Below, piece after piece: positions 1 through 8,222 of a stretch of 32,458 bases of DNA. The translations under genes were made by a program, and so were the position numbers. The DNA comes from CAZERT01 sp964630015. Its GTDB lineage: Bacteria; Patescibacteriota; Microgenomatia; UBA10105; UBA927. The notes under the pieces are model-generated. The model was not told the DNA's origin and made no database searches. It saw only the letters and a program-made list of their open reading frames with translations. The stretch is from the NCBI GenBank assembly GCA_964630015.1, contig CAZVTJ010000005.1, positions 1-32,458 on the forward strand, given 5' to 3'. Position 1 is the first letter of the stretch; each line of letters starts with the position of its first letter.

Positions 1-909
1 GTTTTTCTGCACCAGTTCCAGACTGTGCCCCGCGAGTCCCAATTCCTCCAGTGATAACGGACGGGCTGATTCCGGCAAGATACGAAGAACGATATTCTCA
101 CCATAAAATCCGGGTAAAATGGAAACCCGAAGCGCTATAAAGGAATTTTTAATCTGGAACTTAAACCGCCCGTCCTGGGGTATTCTGTGTTCATCGATTT
201 TGAGCTTTGAAAGGATTTTGATGCGGGCAACAATTGCCTGATGGATTGATTTGGGAAGCGAAAGCATGTCATGAAGAATACCGTCTATACGGAACCGGAC
301 AAGAAATTCATCTTCCAAAATCTCAAAATGGATATCCGAAGTGCCTTCTGCCGATGCGTATTCCAGGATCGTATCAAGCGTTTTGACGACCGGAACATCC
401 GTTGCAAGTTTTTCCACATCGACAATGGATGACGTTTTCGAAATATTTTCCGAAATGATACTTTTGAAAATATCCTTGATATTACGTTTATATTGCCCGA
501 TTGCCGAGGATAAATCCGCAGGTGTGGCAAAAAATATCTGAATCTTCAGCCCTGTTTTACGCTTGGCAAATTCCCTGCCCTCCAGATCCGACGGGTCCTC
601 CATTGCCAGAAACAGCGTATCGGCTTCCCGGGAAAAGGGAATCATCCGGAATGATGTTGCGGCTTCTTCGGGGATAAGGGACAGCACCTCCTGGGGAATA
701 ATTTTATGCGAAAGCTTCACATAGGAAACCGAATAATATTCCGCTATCAACTGCCCGAGGACGTCTTCACTGATGAGCCCGCGGTAAATCAATATATCGG
801 TAAGGGATTTTCCGAGTTCCTGGGATGTTTTGACCGCTCCGTCAAAATCGGACGGGGTAATAAACCCCGATTTGAGAATAATATCTCGAAGCTGTTCGGG
901 CAGGATCAT
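1..909 (-). CDS. pilB: Type IV pilus assembly ATPase PilB/GspE family, C-terminus cut off by window edge
   Basis: The open frame runs from ATG at 909 to the left edge, giving 303 residues with no stop. An MshEN-like N-terminal domain is visible at about residues 1-145, including the segments IPFSREADTLFLAMEDPSDL and FATPADLSSAIGQY. The start of the secretion ATPase N2 domain follows, with EGTSDIHFE, VRFRIDGILHD, ARIKILSKLKIDEHRIPQDG and LRVSILPGFYGENIVLRIL. These are hallmarks of hexameric ATPases that power pilus extension or type II secretion from the cytoplasmic face. The Walker A, Walker B and metal-binding regions lie beyond the window. An AGGATAGG-like ribosome site precedes the ATG. 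The gene starts 11 bp after the response regulator stop, so it is probably in the same operon. PilB rather than GspE is an inference from general Patescibacteria biology. Confidence 0.9.
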   Translation of the reverse strand, partial: MILPEQLRDIILKSGFITPSDFDGAVKTSQELGKSLTDILIYRGLISEDVLGQLIAEYYSVSYVKLSHKIIPQEVLSLIPEEAATSFRMIPFSREADTLFLAMEDPSDLEGREFAKRKTGLKIQIFFATPADLSSAIGQYKRNIKDIFKSIISENISKTSSIVDVEKLATDVPVVKTLDTILEYASAEGTSDIHFEILEDEFLVRFRIDGILHDMLSLPKSIHQAIVARIKILSKLKIDEHRIPQDGRFKFQIKNSFIALRVSILPGFYGENIVLRILPESARPLSLEELGLAGHSLELVQKN

Positions 910-920
910 ATGGACCTATC

Positions 921-1334
921 CTATGGTGTTGGCGCACTGCTTTGTGCCGGCACAGCGCTCCCACCACTCCCCAAATACCCTTTGATTTTCGCAACCATTT
1001 CCGTCGGAGAAATATCGGCTTTTACGATAAATTCCGTTGCTCCCATTGCTTTTGCACGGGCAATTTCTTCCTCCGATGCCAAATTCGAATACACAAGAAC
1101 CGGAATTTTTTTTGCATCACCCTGCCGTGCGATTGCCTCCAGTACCCCGAATCCATCAACCCTAGGCATCATAACATCCAAAACAATGACATCCGGCTTT
1201 TTTTCCCCAATAAGGGCAATACCATCTTCCCCGTTTTCCGCAGAAAATACCTCAAACCCATCAGCCTTAAGCCGCGTGGAGTAAATCTTCACGATGAGCG
1301 GATCATCTTCAATAATAAGCAGAACTTTTGCCAT
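921..1334 (-). CDS. Single-domain response regulator (CheY-like receiver)
   Basis: This is a 137-residue receiver domain with no output domain. The acidic pocket is visible in LLIIEDDPLIVKIYS, the phosphoacceptor Asp in VIVLDVMMPRVDGFG, the conserved Thr/Ser position in VLVYSNLA, and the Lys in FIVKADISP. I chose ATG 1334 (MAKVLLI) because the 10 extra upstream residues lie inside the kinase gene and do not look like part of a receiver. It begins 7 bp after the histidine kinase stop and ends 11 bp before the PilB-type ATPase, so it is probably the cognate partner of the kinase. With no DNA-binding domain it would act through protein contacts, possibly on pilus function; that target is inference. 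Confidence 0.93.
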   Translation of the reverse strand: MAKVLLIIEDDPLIVKIYSTRLKADGFEVFSAENGEDGIALIGEKKPDVIVLDVMMPRVDGFGVLEAIARQGDAKKIPVLVYSNLASEEEIARAKAMGATEFIVKADISPTEMVAKIKGYLGSGGSAVPAQSSAPTP

Positions 1335-1341
1335 AGCAGTA

Positions 1342-2661
1342 TTATAGCGTATCGCTTCCCGCAATTGGCAGCGAAAAATAAAATGTACTTCCCCTGCCTA
1401 CCGCTGAATCAAGCCAGATATTCCCTTTGAGTCCTTCGATGATGGATTTGCAGATATAAAGCCCCAAACCCGTTCCCCCTGCCGGCCGGCTATAATCCCT
1501 GCTGACCTGGGAATATTTTTTAAATAACCGCATCTGATCCTGTGGGGCAATACCGGATCCCGTATCGGTTACGGACACAATAACCATATCATCGTTTTTA
1601 ACGGCTTTTACCGTCACCCCGCCCTGATGGGTATATTTAATGGCATTCCCGATAATATTGATCAGCACTTCATGGAGTTTATCTTCATCCCCAAGTACCT
1701 GTGGTAAATCTTCGGTATTATCATAGGACAAAGTTATATGTTTTTCCCGTGCGGAACTTTCCAGATCCTTTACTACCTGAATAATATTTTTCTGTATATT
1801 GACCGTTCCGATCGTAAAAGTAAACCTGCCGGATTCGATCCTCGAGATGTTTAATAGATTATTCACCAACCGAAGCAGGCGTTCGTTTTCGTTATATGCC
1901 GCGGTAAGGAATTCCCGTACATCTGCGTTAATGTCACCGGCATACCCTTCTAAAATCGTTGAAAGTGATCCACGGATTGCCGACATCGGTGTCCGGAGCT
2001 CGTGTGACGTAATCGTCACGAATTCATTTTTTAGCCTATCCAGCTCCTGGATCTTTTTCCCCGAGTCCAAAAGCCGTTTTTTCGTTTCTTCCGTCCCCAC
2101 ATGGAGGCGAAGGTATTTAAGCGATACCGCAACCATATTTACTGCCGATTCAAAGGACTCTTTAATAATTTCGGATAAATCGGAGCTTTCTGCGGTCGAA
2201 TGGATCATGCAAACGCCGAATTGCCGTTCCCGTGAAATGACCGGAATGATATATACCGATTTGATTCCAAGCGCTTCCTGACTCCAGGATGCTTCTTCCG
2301 GACGTAAAAACGGGGTAAATATTTCCTTCCAATCCGTTGTCACAACCGTTTGGCCGGTAATGAAGGAACGCACACATGCATTTTGGGTATCGGTTAAGGG
2401 AATATCGACCGGAAGCAGGGGAATTTTAGAATGACCGATTTTTTCCGCAGTTCCCCGGGAATGGGAAAAATAATCACGTTTTAGGCTTTCCGTTTCCCTA
2501 TCATGAAGCAGAAGATATATGAGCGGTGCCGGGATACCGTTATCCTCAAACGATAACGCCAGCGTGTCCATTACCTGATGCACCATCATCGTGACATCCA
2601 TGGAATCAAGGAGTATTTTCTGCACCTTACAAATAGGCGCAACGGGTGAATTCTGTGCCAT
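1342..2661 (-). CDS. Cytoplasmic GAF-type sensor histidine kinase
   Basis: From ATG 2661 the protein has 439 residues. Residues about 20-185 resemble a GAF-like sensory region (weak call), followed by a short coiled linker. The HisKA dimerisation helix carries FVTITSHELRTP with the phosphorylated His at about residue 220. The HATPase domain has an N box (IIGNAIKYTH), a G1 box (DTGSG) and a G2 box (GGTGLGL, about 395-401). No membrane segment is seen, so it should sense a cytosolic signal. The frame stays open upstream to 2826, with another ATG at 2718, but that stretch overlaps the rnpB gene on the other strand. I therefore prefer 2661, although neither start has a clear ribosome site. It is followed closely by a response regulator. 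Confidence 0.88.
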   Translation of the reverse strand: MAQNSPVAPICKVQKILLDSMDVTMMVHQVMDTLALSFEDNGIPAPLIYLLLHDRETESLKRDYFSHSRGTAEKIGHSKIPLLPVDIPLTDTQNACVRSFITGQTVVTTDWKEIFTPFLRPEEASWSQEALGIKSVYIIPVISRERQFGVCMIHSTAESSDLSEIIKESFESAVNMVAVSLKYLRLHVGTEETKKRLLDSGKKIQELDRLKNEFVTITSHELRTPMSAIRGSLSTILEGYAGDINADVREFLTAAYNENERLLRLVNNLLNISRIESGRFTFTIGTVNIQKNIIQVVKDLESSAREKHITLSYDNTEDLPQVLGDEDKLHEVLINIIGNAIKYTHQGGVTVKAVKNDDMVIVSVTDTGSGIAPQDQMRLFKKYSQVSRDYSRPAGGTGLGLYICKSIIEGLKGNIWLDSAVGRGSTFYFSLPIAGSDTL

Positions 2662-2705
2662 ATATCCATTACAGCAGAGTGGCTTCGCAACCACAAGGGG
2701 GTCCG

Positions 2706-2714
2706 TGATATACT
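2706..2714 (+). promoter_or_regulatory. Extended -10 promoter of rnpB
   Basis: TGATATACT is a TG-n-TATACT extended -10 element. The predicted start of transcription, about 2720-2721, coincides with the 5' strand of helix P1 of RNase P RNA. No good -35 hexamer is seen about 17 bp upstream, as expected for extended -10 promoters. Confidence 0.65.
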
Positions 2715-2719
2715 CCATA

Positions 2720-3097
2720 CGCGCACCGGTATTCCAAACACCCGCCGGATGGATTCCATCCGGAGGAAAGTCCGGACAGCAGCGTGCACGGGGAACCACC
2801 GAAAGGTGCTGCAGTATGGATTCCATACTGACGGTGTTCCGGAAGTGAAAACTTACGGAAACGATACCTGAACCGACAGGTTGAGAGAGTTACAGAGACG
2901 ATCCGATTCCCTCCGGGGAAACCCGAAGGAACCGGGGTGCAACGACACAATCCCACCCGCTGCAACCGACGAATTTGCCGCGAAAACAGGCACGCACGAA
3001 TATCCCGCCAGACGGGACGCGGCATAAAGACTGCGGGCATAAGATGAATGGGTGTTTGAAACACAGAATCCGGCTTATGGGGTATCCGGTGCGTATA
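2720..3097 (+). ncRNA. rnpB: RNase P RNA (M1 RNA)
   Basis: This is the catalytic RNA that matures tRNA 5' ends. Helix P1 is formed by GCACCGG (2723-2729) and CCGGTGC (3086-3092), extended by further pairs. P2 pairs AAACACCC (2736-2743) with GGGTGTTT (3050-3057). P3 is the perfect hairpin CCGGATGG/CCATCCGG (2745-2763). The conserved core follows: GAGGAAAGTCCGGAC (CR-I), TTACAGAGAC (CR-II/III region) and ACAGAATCCGGCTTAT (CR-V) near the 3' end. It is one of two genes on the plus strand and lies between the PerM-like gene and the histidine kinase, both on the minus strand. End points are set by P1 and may be off by a few bases. Confidence 0.93.
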
Positions 3098-3103
3098 TCC
3101 TTC

Positions 3104-4081
3104 TTAGGATTTATCCTGTTGATTTTTGAGAAACCACACGAACACTTCCTGCATGACCAGAAAGATGGGAACTGCTAAAATTGCCCCTCCAACACCTGCT
3201 ATCCGGGCGCCAACCATCAGACAGATGATTGTGATGATGGGAGATAAACCAACGGATGAGCGCATCACAAGCGGCACGATAAGGTTATTTTCCAACTGCT
3301 GAATGATAAAATACATGGCCGCAACAGACGCAGCAAGAATCGGCGATACGGTAAGAGCAATAAGAACGGATGGAACTGCCGAAAGAATCGGTCCGATTGT
3401 GGGAACGATTTCCAAAAATCCGGCGATAATCGCCAAGGGCAGTGCATAATCAATCCGTAATACCGTAAGTCCGATATAGGTAAGCACCCCAATCGTCAGC
3501 ATGAGGATAAATTCGCCCTGTATCCACGATCCCAAACGGCTCTCGATGGACGATAGAAGCTGCATAATCGATTCGCCCCAGGTATTTCCGAAAAGATTTT
3601 TCGCATGATCTTCCGCTTTCTTACGTTCGAGGGAAAGATAAAACGTAAAGACGAGAATAGTCATGACCGTAATGATGTTGGAAAATATCCCTACCGTTAA
3701 TTTAATGAGGTTTTCGCCGATCGGAGCCAATTGTTTGGATATGGATGCAACATCAAGAGACAGATTGGGAATAATCTGGGAAATTAGACTCGGAAACGCC
3801 TGGGAAAACTTGGTCATCTGATACACCAAAGACGGAATGACACTGATAAGCGTCCCGCCGAAAATACCGAAAAATACGATATACGTCAAAATAAGCGACA
3901 ACGCGCGCGGAAAATGGCGTTTAGCCAGCCATTCCACCATCGGACGCAGTGCCGACATGAGCACGAACGACACGAACAAAAGAAGGACAATATCCAATAT
4001 GGAATACAAAAACCACAGTCCGATCAGGAAAACTGCCGTAAAAATGATTGTTTTATGGGAAATTTCTATCTTTGACGGCAT
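3104..4081 (-). CDS. AI-2E/PerM-family membrane protein
   Basis: The protein has 325 residues, with paired N-terminal membrane helices (about residues 12-55), another at about 62-85, and a cluster of hydrophobic segments in the C-terminal half. The segment LPLAIIAGFLEIVPTIGPILSAVPSVLIAL is the recognisable family signature (20-residue core LEIVPTIGPILSAVPSVLIA). Members include the proposed autoinducer-2 exporter TqsA and sodium/proton antiporter-like PerM proteins, but the substrate cannot be read from sequence. An AAGGGG ribosome site precedes ATG 4081. The gene begins 3 bp after the miaA stop, so it is probably co-transcribed with miaB-miaA. Its end abuts the 3' end of rnpB on the opposite strand. 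Confidence 0.88.
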   Translation of the reverse strand: MPSKIEISHKTIIFTAVFLIGLWFLYSILDIVLLLFVSFVLMSALRPMVEWLAKRHFPRALSLILTYIVFFGIFGGTLISVIPSLVYQMTKFSQAFPSLISQIIPNLSLDVASISKQLAPIGENLIKLTVGIFSNIITVMTILVFTFYLSLERKKAEDHAKNLFGNTWGESIMQLLSSIESRLGSWIQGEFILMLTIGVLTYIGLTVLRIDYALPLAIIAGFLEIVPTIGPILSAVPSVLIALTVSPILAASVAAMYFIIQQLENNLIVPLVMRSSVGLSPIITIICLMVGARIAGVGGAILAVPIFLVMQEVFVWFLKNQQDKS

Positions 4082-4084
4082 AGA

Positions 4085-5086
4085 TTACCCCTTAGTATAC
4101 CATCGCCCAACGACTGCTTCCACTTGTTCCTTAAAATCCAAGTCATCAACATCAAACCACCGGATACGGGATTGTTTTTTTAACCACGTTTTCTGGCGCC
4201 TGGCATACCCATGTTCCGTAAATTTCCATGATTGAACGGCCTTAAGATACCTTTGACTATTTTCATTGCGCGACTCCCCATCGGTAAACTGTGCATATCC
4301 GATGGCGCTCATTGACGGAAGGCCCTGTGAATACCGCGCAAAGAGTGATTCAATTTCCCTCATGGCACCAGAGTGAATGCGATTATCAACACGACGATCA
4401 ATCCGTCCATACAGCGATGTATTCTGGGCTGTTAATCCGATCCATAACGCATCATAGGATGAATAGGATTCCCCTTTCAGGTCCGCTTGGGGCATTTTTC
4501 CATGAGCACGGAGGATTTCGATACGGCGGATCAGGCGTCTGGGATTGTGCCGATCGGAATCATTCATTTGCCGGTAGGTCTGCGCGGAAAGGTCAGACAA
4601 AATCGAAGTAAGTTCGTCAACATCCATCACTTCTGATGCTTTCCTGAATTCCCAATCGGGAGGAACCGAAGATGATGGTGCAGCATGAAAAAACGATGAA
4701 ATATACAAACCCGTTCCACCCACAATAACCGGCAATTTTTTCCTTTGTATGCAGTCTCTATATGCCGCGTGTGCACAGTCATCCCAGGAAGAAACCGAAA
4801 AATCTTCATCAGGTGCCACAACATCGTACATCCATAGCAAAACCGAATCTTTTCTGTACGGAGAGAGAGTGTAGGTATGGTTCCCGCTATGGACCGTAAT
4901 GCTTGCCGACGTATCCTTTTCCCAGCCCTCCAGGTCTTTCCCCGTCACGATATCCATGCCTTTGTACACATGGCGGGAATCAGCGGATATGAGTTCGCCA
5001 CTGAATTTCCTGGCCAAGGAAAAAGCCATTGCGGTTTTTCCCGTTGCTGTTGGACCCGTAATTACCAATACTTTATTTCCTGTCAT
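4085..5086 (-). CDS. miaA: tRNA dimethylallyltransferase MiaA
   Basis: MiaA transfers a dimethylallyl group to A37 of tRNAs reading UNN codons, making i6A. The 333-residue protein has a P-loop GPTATGKT (residues 11-18), ADSRHVYKGMDIVTGK (family DSRQVY motif), VIVGGTGLYISS, NPRRLIRRIEI, SAIGYAQF and RRQKTWLKK, all in the expected order. I chose ATG 5086 because it forms an ATGA overlap with the miaB stop and gives a normal N-terminus; a longer frame to 5155 lies inside miaB. The miaB-miaA pair encodes consecutive steps of ms2i6A synthesis. Confidence 0.95.
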   Translation of the reverse strand: MTGNKVLVITGPTATGKTAMAFSLARKFSGELISADSRHVYKGMDIVTGKDLEGWEKDTSASITVHSGNHTYTLSPYRKDSVLLWMYDVVAPDEDFSVSSWDDCAHAAYRDCIQRKKLPVIVGGTGLYISSFFHAAPSSSVPPDWEFRKASEVMDVDELTSILSDLSAQTYRQMNDSDRHNPRRLIRRIEILRAHGKMPQADLKGESYSSYDALWIGLTAQNTSLYGRIDRRVDNRIHSGAMREIESLFARYSQGLPSMSAIGYAQFTDGESRNENSQRYLKAVQSWKFTEHGYARRQKTWLKKQSRIRWFDVDDLDFKEQVEAVVGRWYTKG

Positions 5087-6252
5087 TTTTTTGTTTTCGG
5101 GTACAGACCCCGGGCAAGATTGTTCTTGTTGATCATATCGTCCAGCACCGTCCATCGGAGTTTTTTTTCTTCGTAGGGAATGGTGTCTTTCATGGTTTTT
5201 GCGGCAACGGTCCCAGGACGAACCGAATACATGGCAACATAGGCTTTCCCGAATCCAACTGTTTGGGCAAGACGAACCGTATTTTCAAACGCCCGTTTCG
5301 TTTCCCCCGGAAACCCGACGATAATATCCGTAGAAAATACGACACCGGGAATACTGTTCCGGATTTTTTGGACAAGGTGTACGTATTGGGAGGGTGTATA
5401 CCATCGGTTCATCTTTTTTAAAATTCCCGCATCGCCCGACTGTACCGGTAAATGGATAACTCGTGATACTGTTTGGTTTTTGGCTATAACACTGATCAGT
5501 TCATCGGAAAAATCCCACGGATTACTGGAAATAAAATCTACCGACACAATACCCGGAATCCTGGCTACCTCATCAAGAAGATACGGGAAAAGCGTCGGGA
5601 TACGGTTTTTCCCTAAATGTTTTACGTACACGGGACGGATCTCTGTATTGCCAATCCGATAACCCCCGTCCGTTGTTGATCCGCCCATCACCAAGTCGGA
5701 ACCGTACGAGTTTACGTTTTGCCCCACAAGCGTAATTTCCGTATACCCATTCCTAACCAATTCACGGCACTCTTGAGTAATGGCATCAAACGGCCTGCTT
5801 ACTTCTTTTCCCCTCGCATACGGAACGACGCAGTAGGTACAAAAATTGTTGCAGCCGTTCGATATGGGAACAAGTGCATGGGTTTTATGCGTACGGATAC
5901 TTGGATTTTCAAACCCAACCTCACCTATCGGAAGAAATTCATCTACCCCGGGATAACGTGCATGAAGTTTTGTCAGGGCAATTCCGGATGCATCATGAAT
6001 TGCCATACCAGTCAGACACCCCGTGACGACGATTTTTACCTTCCGTCCTTTATCTTTTTCTTTCGTAAGCTTCCGGATGAGTGCATACGCCCTGTCTTCC
6101 GCCGATTGGCGGATCATGCAAGTCACTATCGTGACGATATCGGAAGAATCCGGATCCAAGCGCTTATATCCGCGGGATTCATACATTCCGGCAAGCCTCT
6201 GCGCATCCGCAGTATTGGCTGCACATCCGAATACGACAATGGAATATGTCAT
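5083..6252 (-). CDS. miaB: tRNA-2-methylthio-N6-dimethylallyladenosine synthase MiaB, lacking the TRAM domain
   Basis: This is a radical-SAM methylthiotransferase that adds a methylthio group to i6A37. The N-terminal UPF0004 domain has its three cluster cysteines at about C10 (FGCAANTADAQ), C45 (VTCMIRQSAEDR) and C79 (VVTGCL). The radical SAM CX3CX2C motif is at 134-141 (CNNFCTYC), followed by VSRPFDAITQECRELVRNGY and TLVGQNVNSYG. The VTCMIRQSAED segment fits MiaB better than RimO or MtaB. It has 389 residues and ends just after the radical SAM barrel, so the usual C-terminal TRAM domain is missing. About 30 extra residues follow the QNVNSYG motif. An AAAGGATAGG ribosome site precedes ATG 6252. 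The stop overlaps the miaA start. Confidence 0.93.
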   Translation of the reverse strand: MTYSIVVFGCAANTADAQRLAGMYESRGYKRLDPDSSDIVTIVTCMIRQSAEDRAYALIRKLTKEKDKGRKVKIVVTGCLTGMAIHDASGIALTKLHARYPGVDEFLPIGEVGFENPSIRTHKTHALVPISNGCNNFCTYCVVPYARGKEVSRPFDAITQECRELVRNGYTEITLVGQNVNSYGSDLVMGGSTTDGGYRIGNTEIRPVYVKHLGKNRIPTLFPYLLDEVARIPGIVSVDFISSNPWDFSDELISVIAKNQTVSRVIHLPVQSGDAGILKKMNRWYTPSQYVHLVQKIRNSIPGVVFSTDIIVGFPGETKRAFENTVRLAQTVGFGKAYVAMYSVRPGTVAAKTMKDTIPYEEKKLRWTVLDDMINKNNLARGLYPKTKK

Positions 6253-6315
6253 ACAAACCTATCCTTTACGTAGCGCGTATTGTATCAAATTTACCCGAAG
6301 AATTTGGGAGTCGTT

Positions 6316-7281
6316 TCAGGATTTTCCGATTGTGATTTCCGCATCCACATCGGACGTTTTGGGAAGATCCGATTTTGATTCACCAACGGTATACGTGCCT
6401 TTGAGTTCGGTTGTCAGAAGCTGGATCAGATATTCCTTCCCGGCTTTCACCCGAATCTGTGTTTTTTCGTAGGAAGAGGAATCCGCATTCGTTGCGGTCG
6501 GAACCGTATAGCCTTTTTCCTCTAAGCTTGTTTTAAGTGTTTTTGCCGCACCCGTAACACCCGAACCGTTAAGAACCTTGATTTTAATGTCTTTTTTCAC
6601 GATCGGCGGAAGGGTTGGCGTCGGCGTTACCGCAACCGTCGGAGTTGGAACTGCCGTGGGAGTCGGACGGGGCAGGAACGGAACAACACCCTGACCAATC
6701 GTCCCGCGCTTCATTGCAAGAAGCGCCGCACCGATAATACAAACCGCAACAACAAGGGCAATTGCCCAAAAAACTATCGGTTTGAGGCCGTCTTTTTCCG
6801 AAATGGTAATTTCGGGATACTTTGCAAATTCCTCCTGTACGGGTTGGGAATCCTGGGATTTCTTAAATAAATCACTCACTTCCGCATTTGGTTTGCGCAG
6901 TGGAATATCCTCTTCTATAGCTATGTGTTCCTTCGTCGGTTTTGGCGATTCTTGGTAAACCGGCTCTTCCTGTCGTGTAGCCGGAATATCATCCCTAACC
7001 TCTTTCCGTTCCTCTTCCTGGCGGGATTCTTCCTCCGGTACTTCTGGAATTGCTTCTTCATGGAGCTCCTCCGGGATTACCTTTTCTTCTTCCTGTTGGG
7101 GTGTATTATCAGTGTCTTCCTCTACCGTATGCATGACCGGTTTTCCCGATTCCTCTACTTCCACAACAAACGGATTTTTAACTTTTTCCGATGGTTTTTC
7201 TTCTTCCACATCATCGGAAAACACCTGATCATCAGGTTTTTTGGGGAACGATACAGCAGAAAACGATGCCCGTTTTGGCAT
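6316..7281 (-). CDS. Single-pass membrane protein with C-terminal LytR_C domain
   Basis: The protein has 321 residues. Residues 1-165 are highly charged and low in complexity, rich in Glu, Pro and Lys, and probably disordered in the cytoplasm. A single membrane helix lies at about 168-190 (VFWAIALVVAVCIIGAALLA). A Pro/Thr-rich linker (about 201-227, PTPTAVPTPTVAVTPTPT) leads to a LytR_C-type domain at about 231-318, starting IKIKVLNGSGVTGAAKTL. LytR_C domains occur at the C-terminus of LytR-CpsA-Psr cell-wall proteins and alone in actinobacterial and Patescibacteria surface proteins. No LCP catalytic domain is present. A role at the cell envelope is inference. No strong ribosome site is seen before ATG 7281. 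Confidence 0.82.
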   Translation of the reverse strand: MPKRASFSAVSFPKKPDDQVFSDDVEEEKPSEKVKNPFVVEVEESGKPVMHTVEEDTDNTPQQEEEKVIPEELHEEAIPEVPEEESRQEEERKEVRDDIPATRQEEPVYQESPKPTKEHIAIEEDIPLRKPNAEVSDLFKKSQDSQPVQEEFAKYPEITISEKDGLKPIVFWAIALVVAVCIIGAALLAMKRGTIGQGVVPFLPRPTPTAVPTPTVAVTPTPTLPPIVKKDIKIKVLNGSGVTGAAKTLKTSLEEKGYTVPTATNADSSSYEKTQIRVKAGKEYLIQLLTTELKGTYTVGESKSDLPKTSDVDAEITIGKS

Positions 7282-7332
7282 AGTATATTTGAGTGTACCT
7301 TCTTTTTTTTGCTATTTCAACAACCTTCAATA

Positions 7333-7422
7333 GTATCTTCGCGTTTCGATGCATCGTATCTTCGTAAATATAAAGTAATAATATCGAAAAACGAAGATAC
7401 GAACTACGAATTACGAAGACAC
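7333..7422. repeat. Imperfect inverted repeat of the TTCG/CGAAGATACGAA family, copy A
   Basis: The left arm (7333-7364) contains GTATCTTCGCGTTTCGATGC and ends CGTATCTTCG. The right arm (7392-7422) begins CGAAGATACGAACTACGAAT. The arms are near-complementary over about 31 bases around an AT-rich loop. It fills the gap between the ABC permease and the LytR_C gene and might end transcription of the exporter operon. The same sequence family recurs at 10488-10610. Confidence 0.75.
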
Positions 7423-7433
7423 GAAGTGACGTA

Positions 7434-8222
7434 TCATGAACTCGCGCTGGTATAGTGACGAAGGGAATAGAGCCAAAAGAGTCGGGTTACCACAAACAAA
7501 ACCAAACAGTACCCGAATAGTCCGAAATATTCATATGGTGTCATACGACCAAGCAGCATCTGAACCGAAGGGACGGAGACAAACGTTAAGGGCAATACTG
7601 CAAGAAAAAATTCACGGGGAAGGATCTGGAACATGCTCCGCGGATATTTCCCGAAACTTGATACCGTAAACATCAGATCGACAAGATTGGAAAGCTGCGG
7701 ATTATAAATCACAAAAATCAAAACGAGAAACCAGAGTGAATACAACAACAGTAACCCAACAAGCAACAGCATAAGCGCACCCAAAAGACCCACGATATGT
7801 ATGTGTATATTTGCGGAAGAGGCAATACTGGCAATAAATACGAGTCCCGCAATAACGCGGATAAGACTGGTAAAATTCATATACCGGGTGGTAAGGATAA
7901 ACTGGGCATCCAGAGGGGCAAGCAGGACGGTATCCAGCAATCCTTTATCGATCACGATCGGCATCCTTTCAAAATTCCTTGTCAGAAATGTATGGAATAA
8001 CCCGATAAGAATGCTGTACATTGCGGTAAGGAGCATGAGTTCAGATCTGTTCCATCCCCCGACAGTTTGCGTCCTGCCAGTCAGGAGAATGATCGTCACG
8101 AATGCAAATACCGCCCAGACGAGACTTGAAACAAGATTATTGATGAAATTACTCCGGTAAATAAGAAGCCGGGAAATATTCATCAGAAAAAACTGCCTAT
8201 ACACCTTCAAATACCGTTTCAT
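7434..8222 (-). CDS. ABC-2 type transporter permease, second subunit
   Basis: The 262-residue protein has about six hydrophobic segments and the pattern of ABC-2 export permeases in which two different membrane subunits pair with one ATPase. Segments LVWAVFAFVTIILLTG, LLGALMLLLVGLLLLYSLWF and YCLVLFVVTRLFWLY are membrane-spanning. GLLDTVLLAPLDAQFILTTR corresponds to the characteristic cytoplasmic loop (LLRPL-like) of this group. I chose ATG 8222 (MKRYLKVYRQFF) because it overlaps the stop of the first permease by ATGA and the residues upstream of it are unlike the family. The exported substrate is unknown. Confidence 0.88.
   Translation of the reverse strand: MKRYLKVYRQFFLMNISRLLIYRSNFINNLVSSLVWAVFAFVTIILLTGRTQTVGGWNRSELMLLTAMYSILIGLFHTFLTRNFERMPIVIDKGLLDTVLLAPLDAQFILTTRYMNFTSLIRVIAGLVFIASIASSANIHIHIVGLLGALMLLLVGLLLLYSLWFLVLIFVIYNPQLSNLVDLMFTVSSFGKYPRSMFQILPREFFLAVLPLTFVSVPSVQMLLGRMTPYEYFGLFGYCLVLFVVTRLFWLYSLRHYTSASS

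Noticed and set aside
706..1284. 192-residue plus-strand open frame
   Set aside because: Antisense to the PilB-type ATPase and the response regulator, both with clear family motifs.
1335..1364. Longer response regulator from ATG 1364
   Set aside because: The additional residues MREAIRYNTA precede the standard receiver start, lie in the kinase gene, and have no ribosome site.
5086..5155. Upstream in-frame extension of miaA, or a hidden TRAM domain for MiaB after a frameshift
   Set aside because: The extension (DQQEQSCPGSVPENKK) is the miaB 3' end in another frame and has no TRAM-like sequence.
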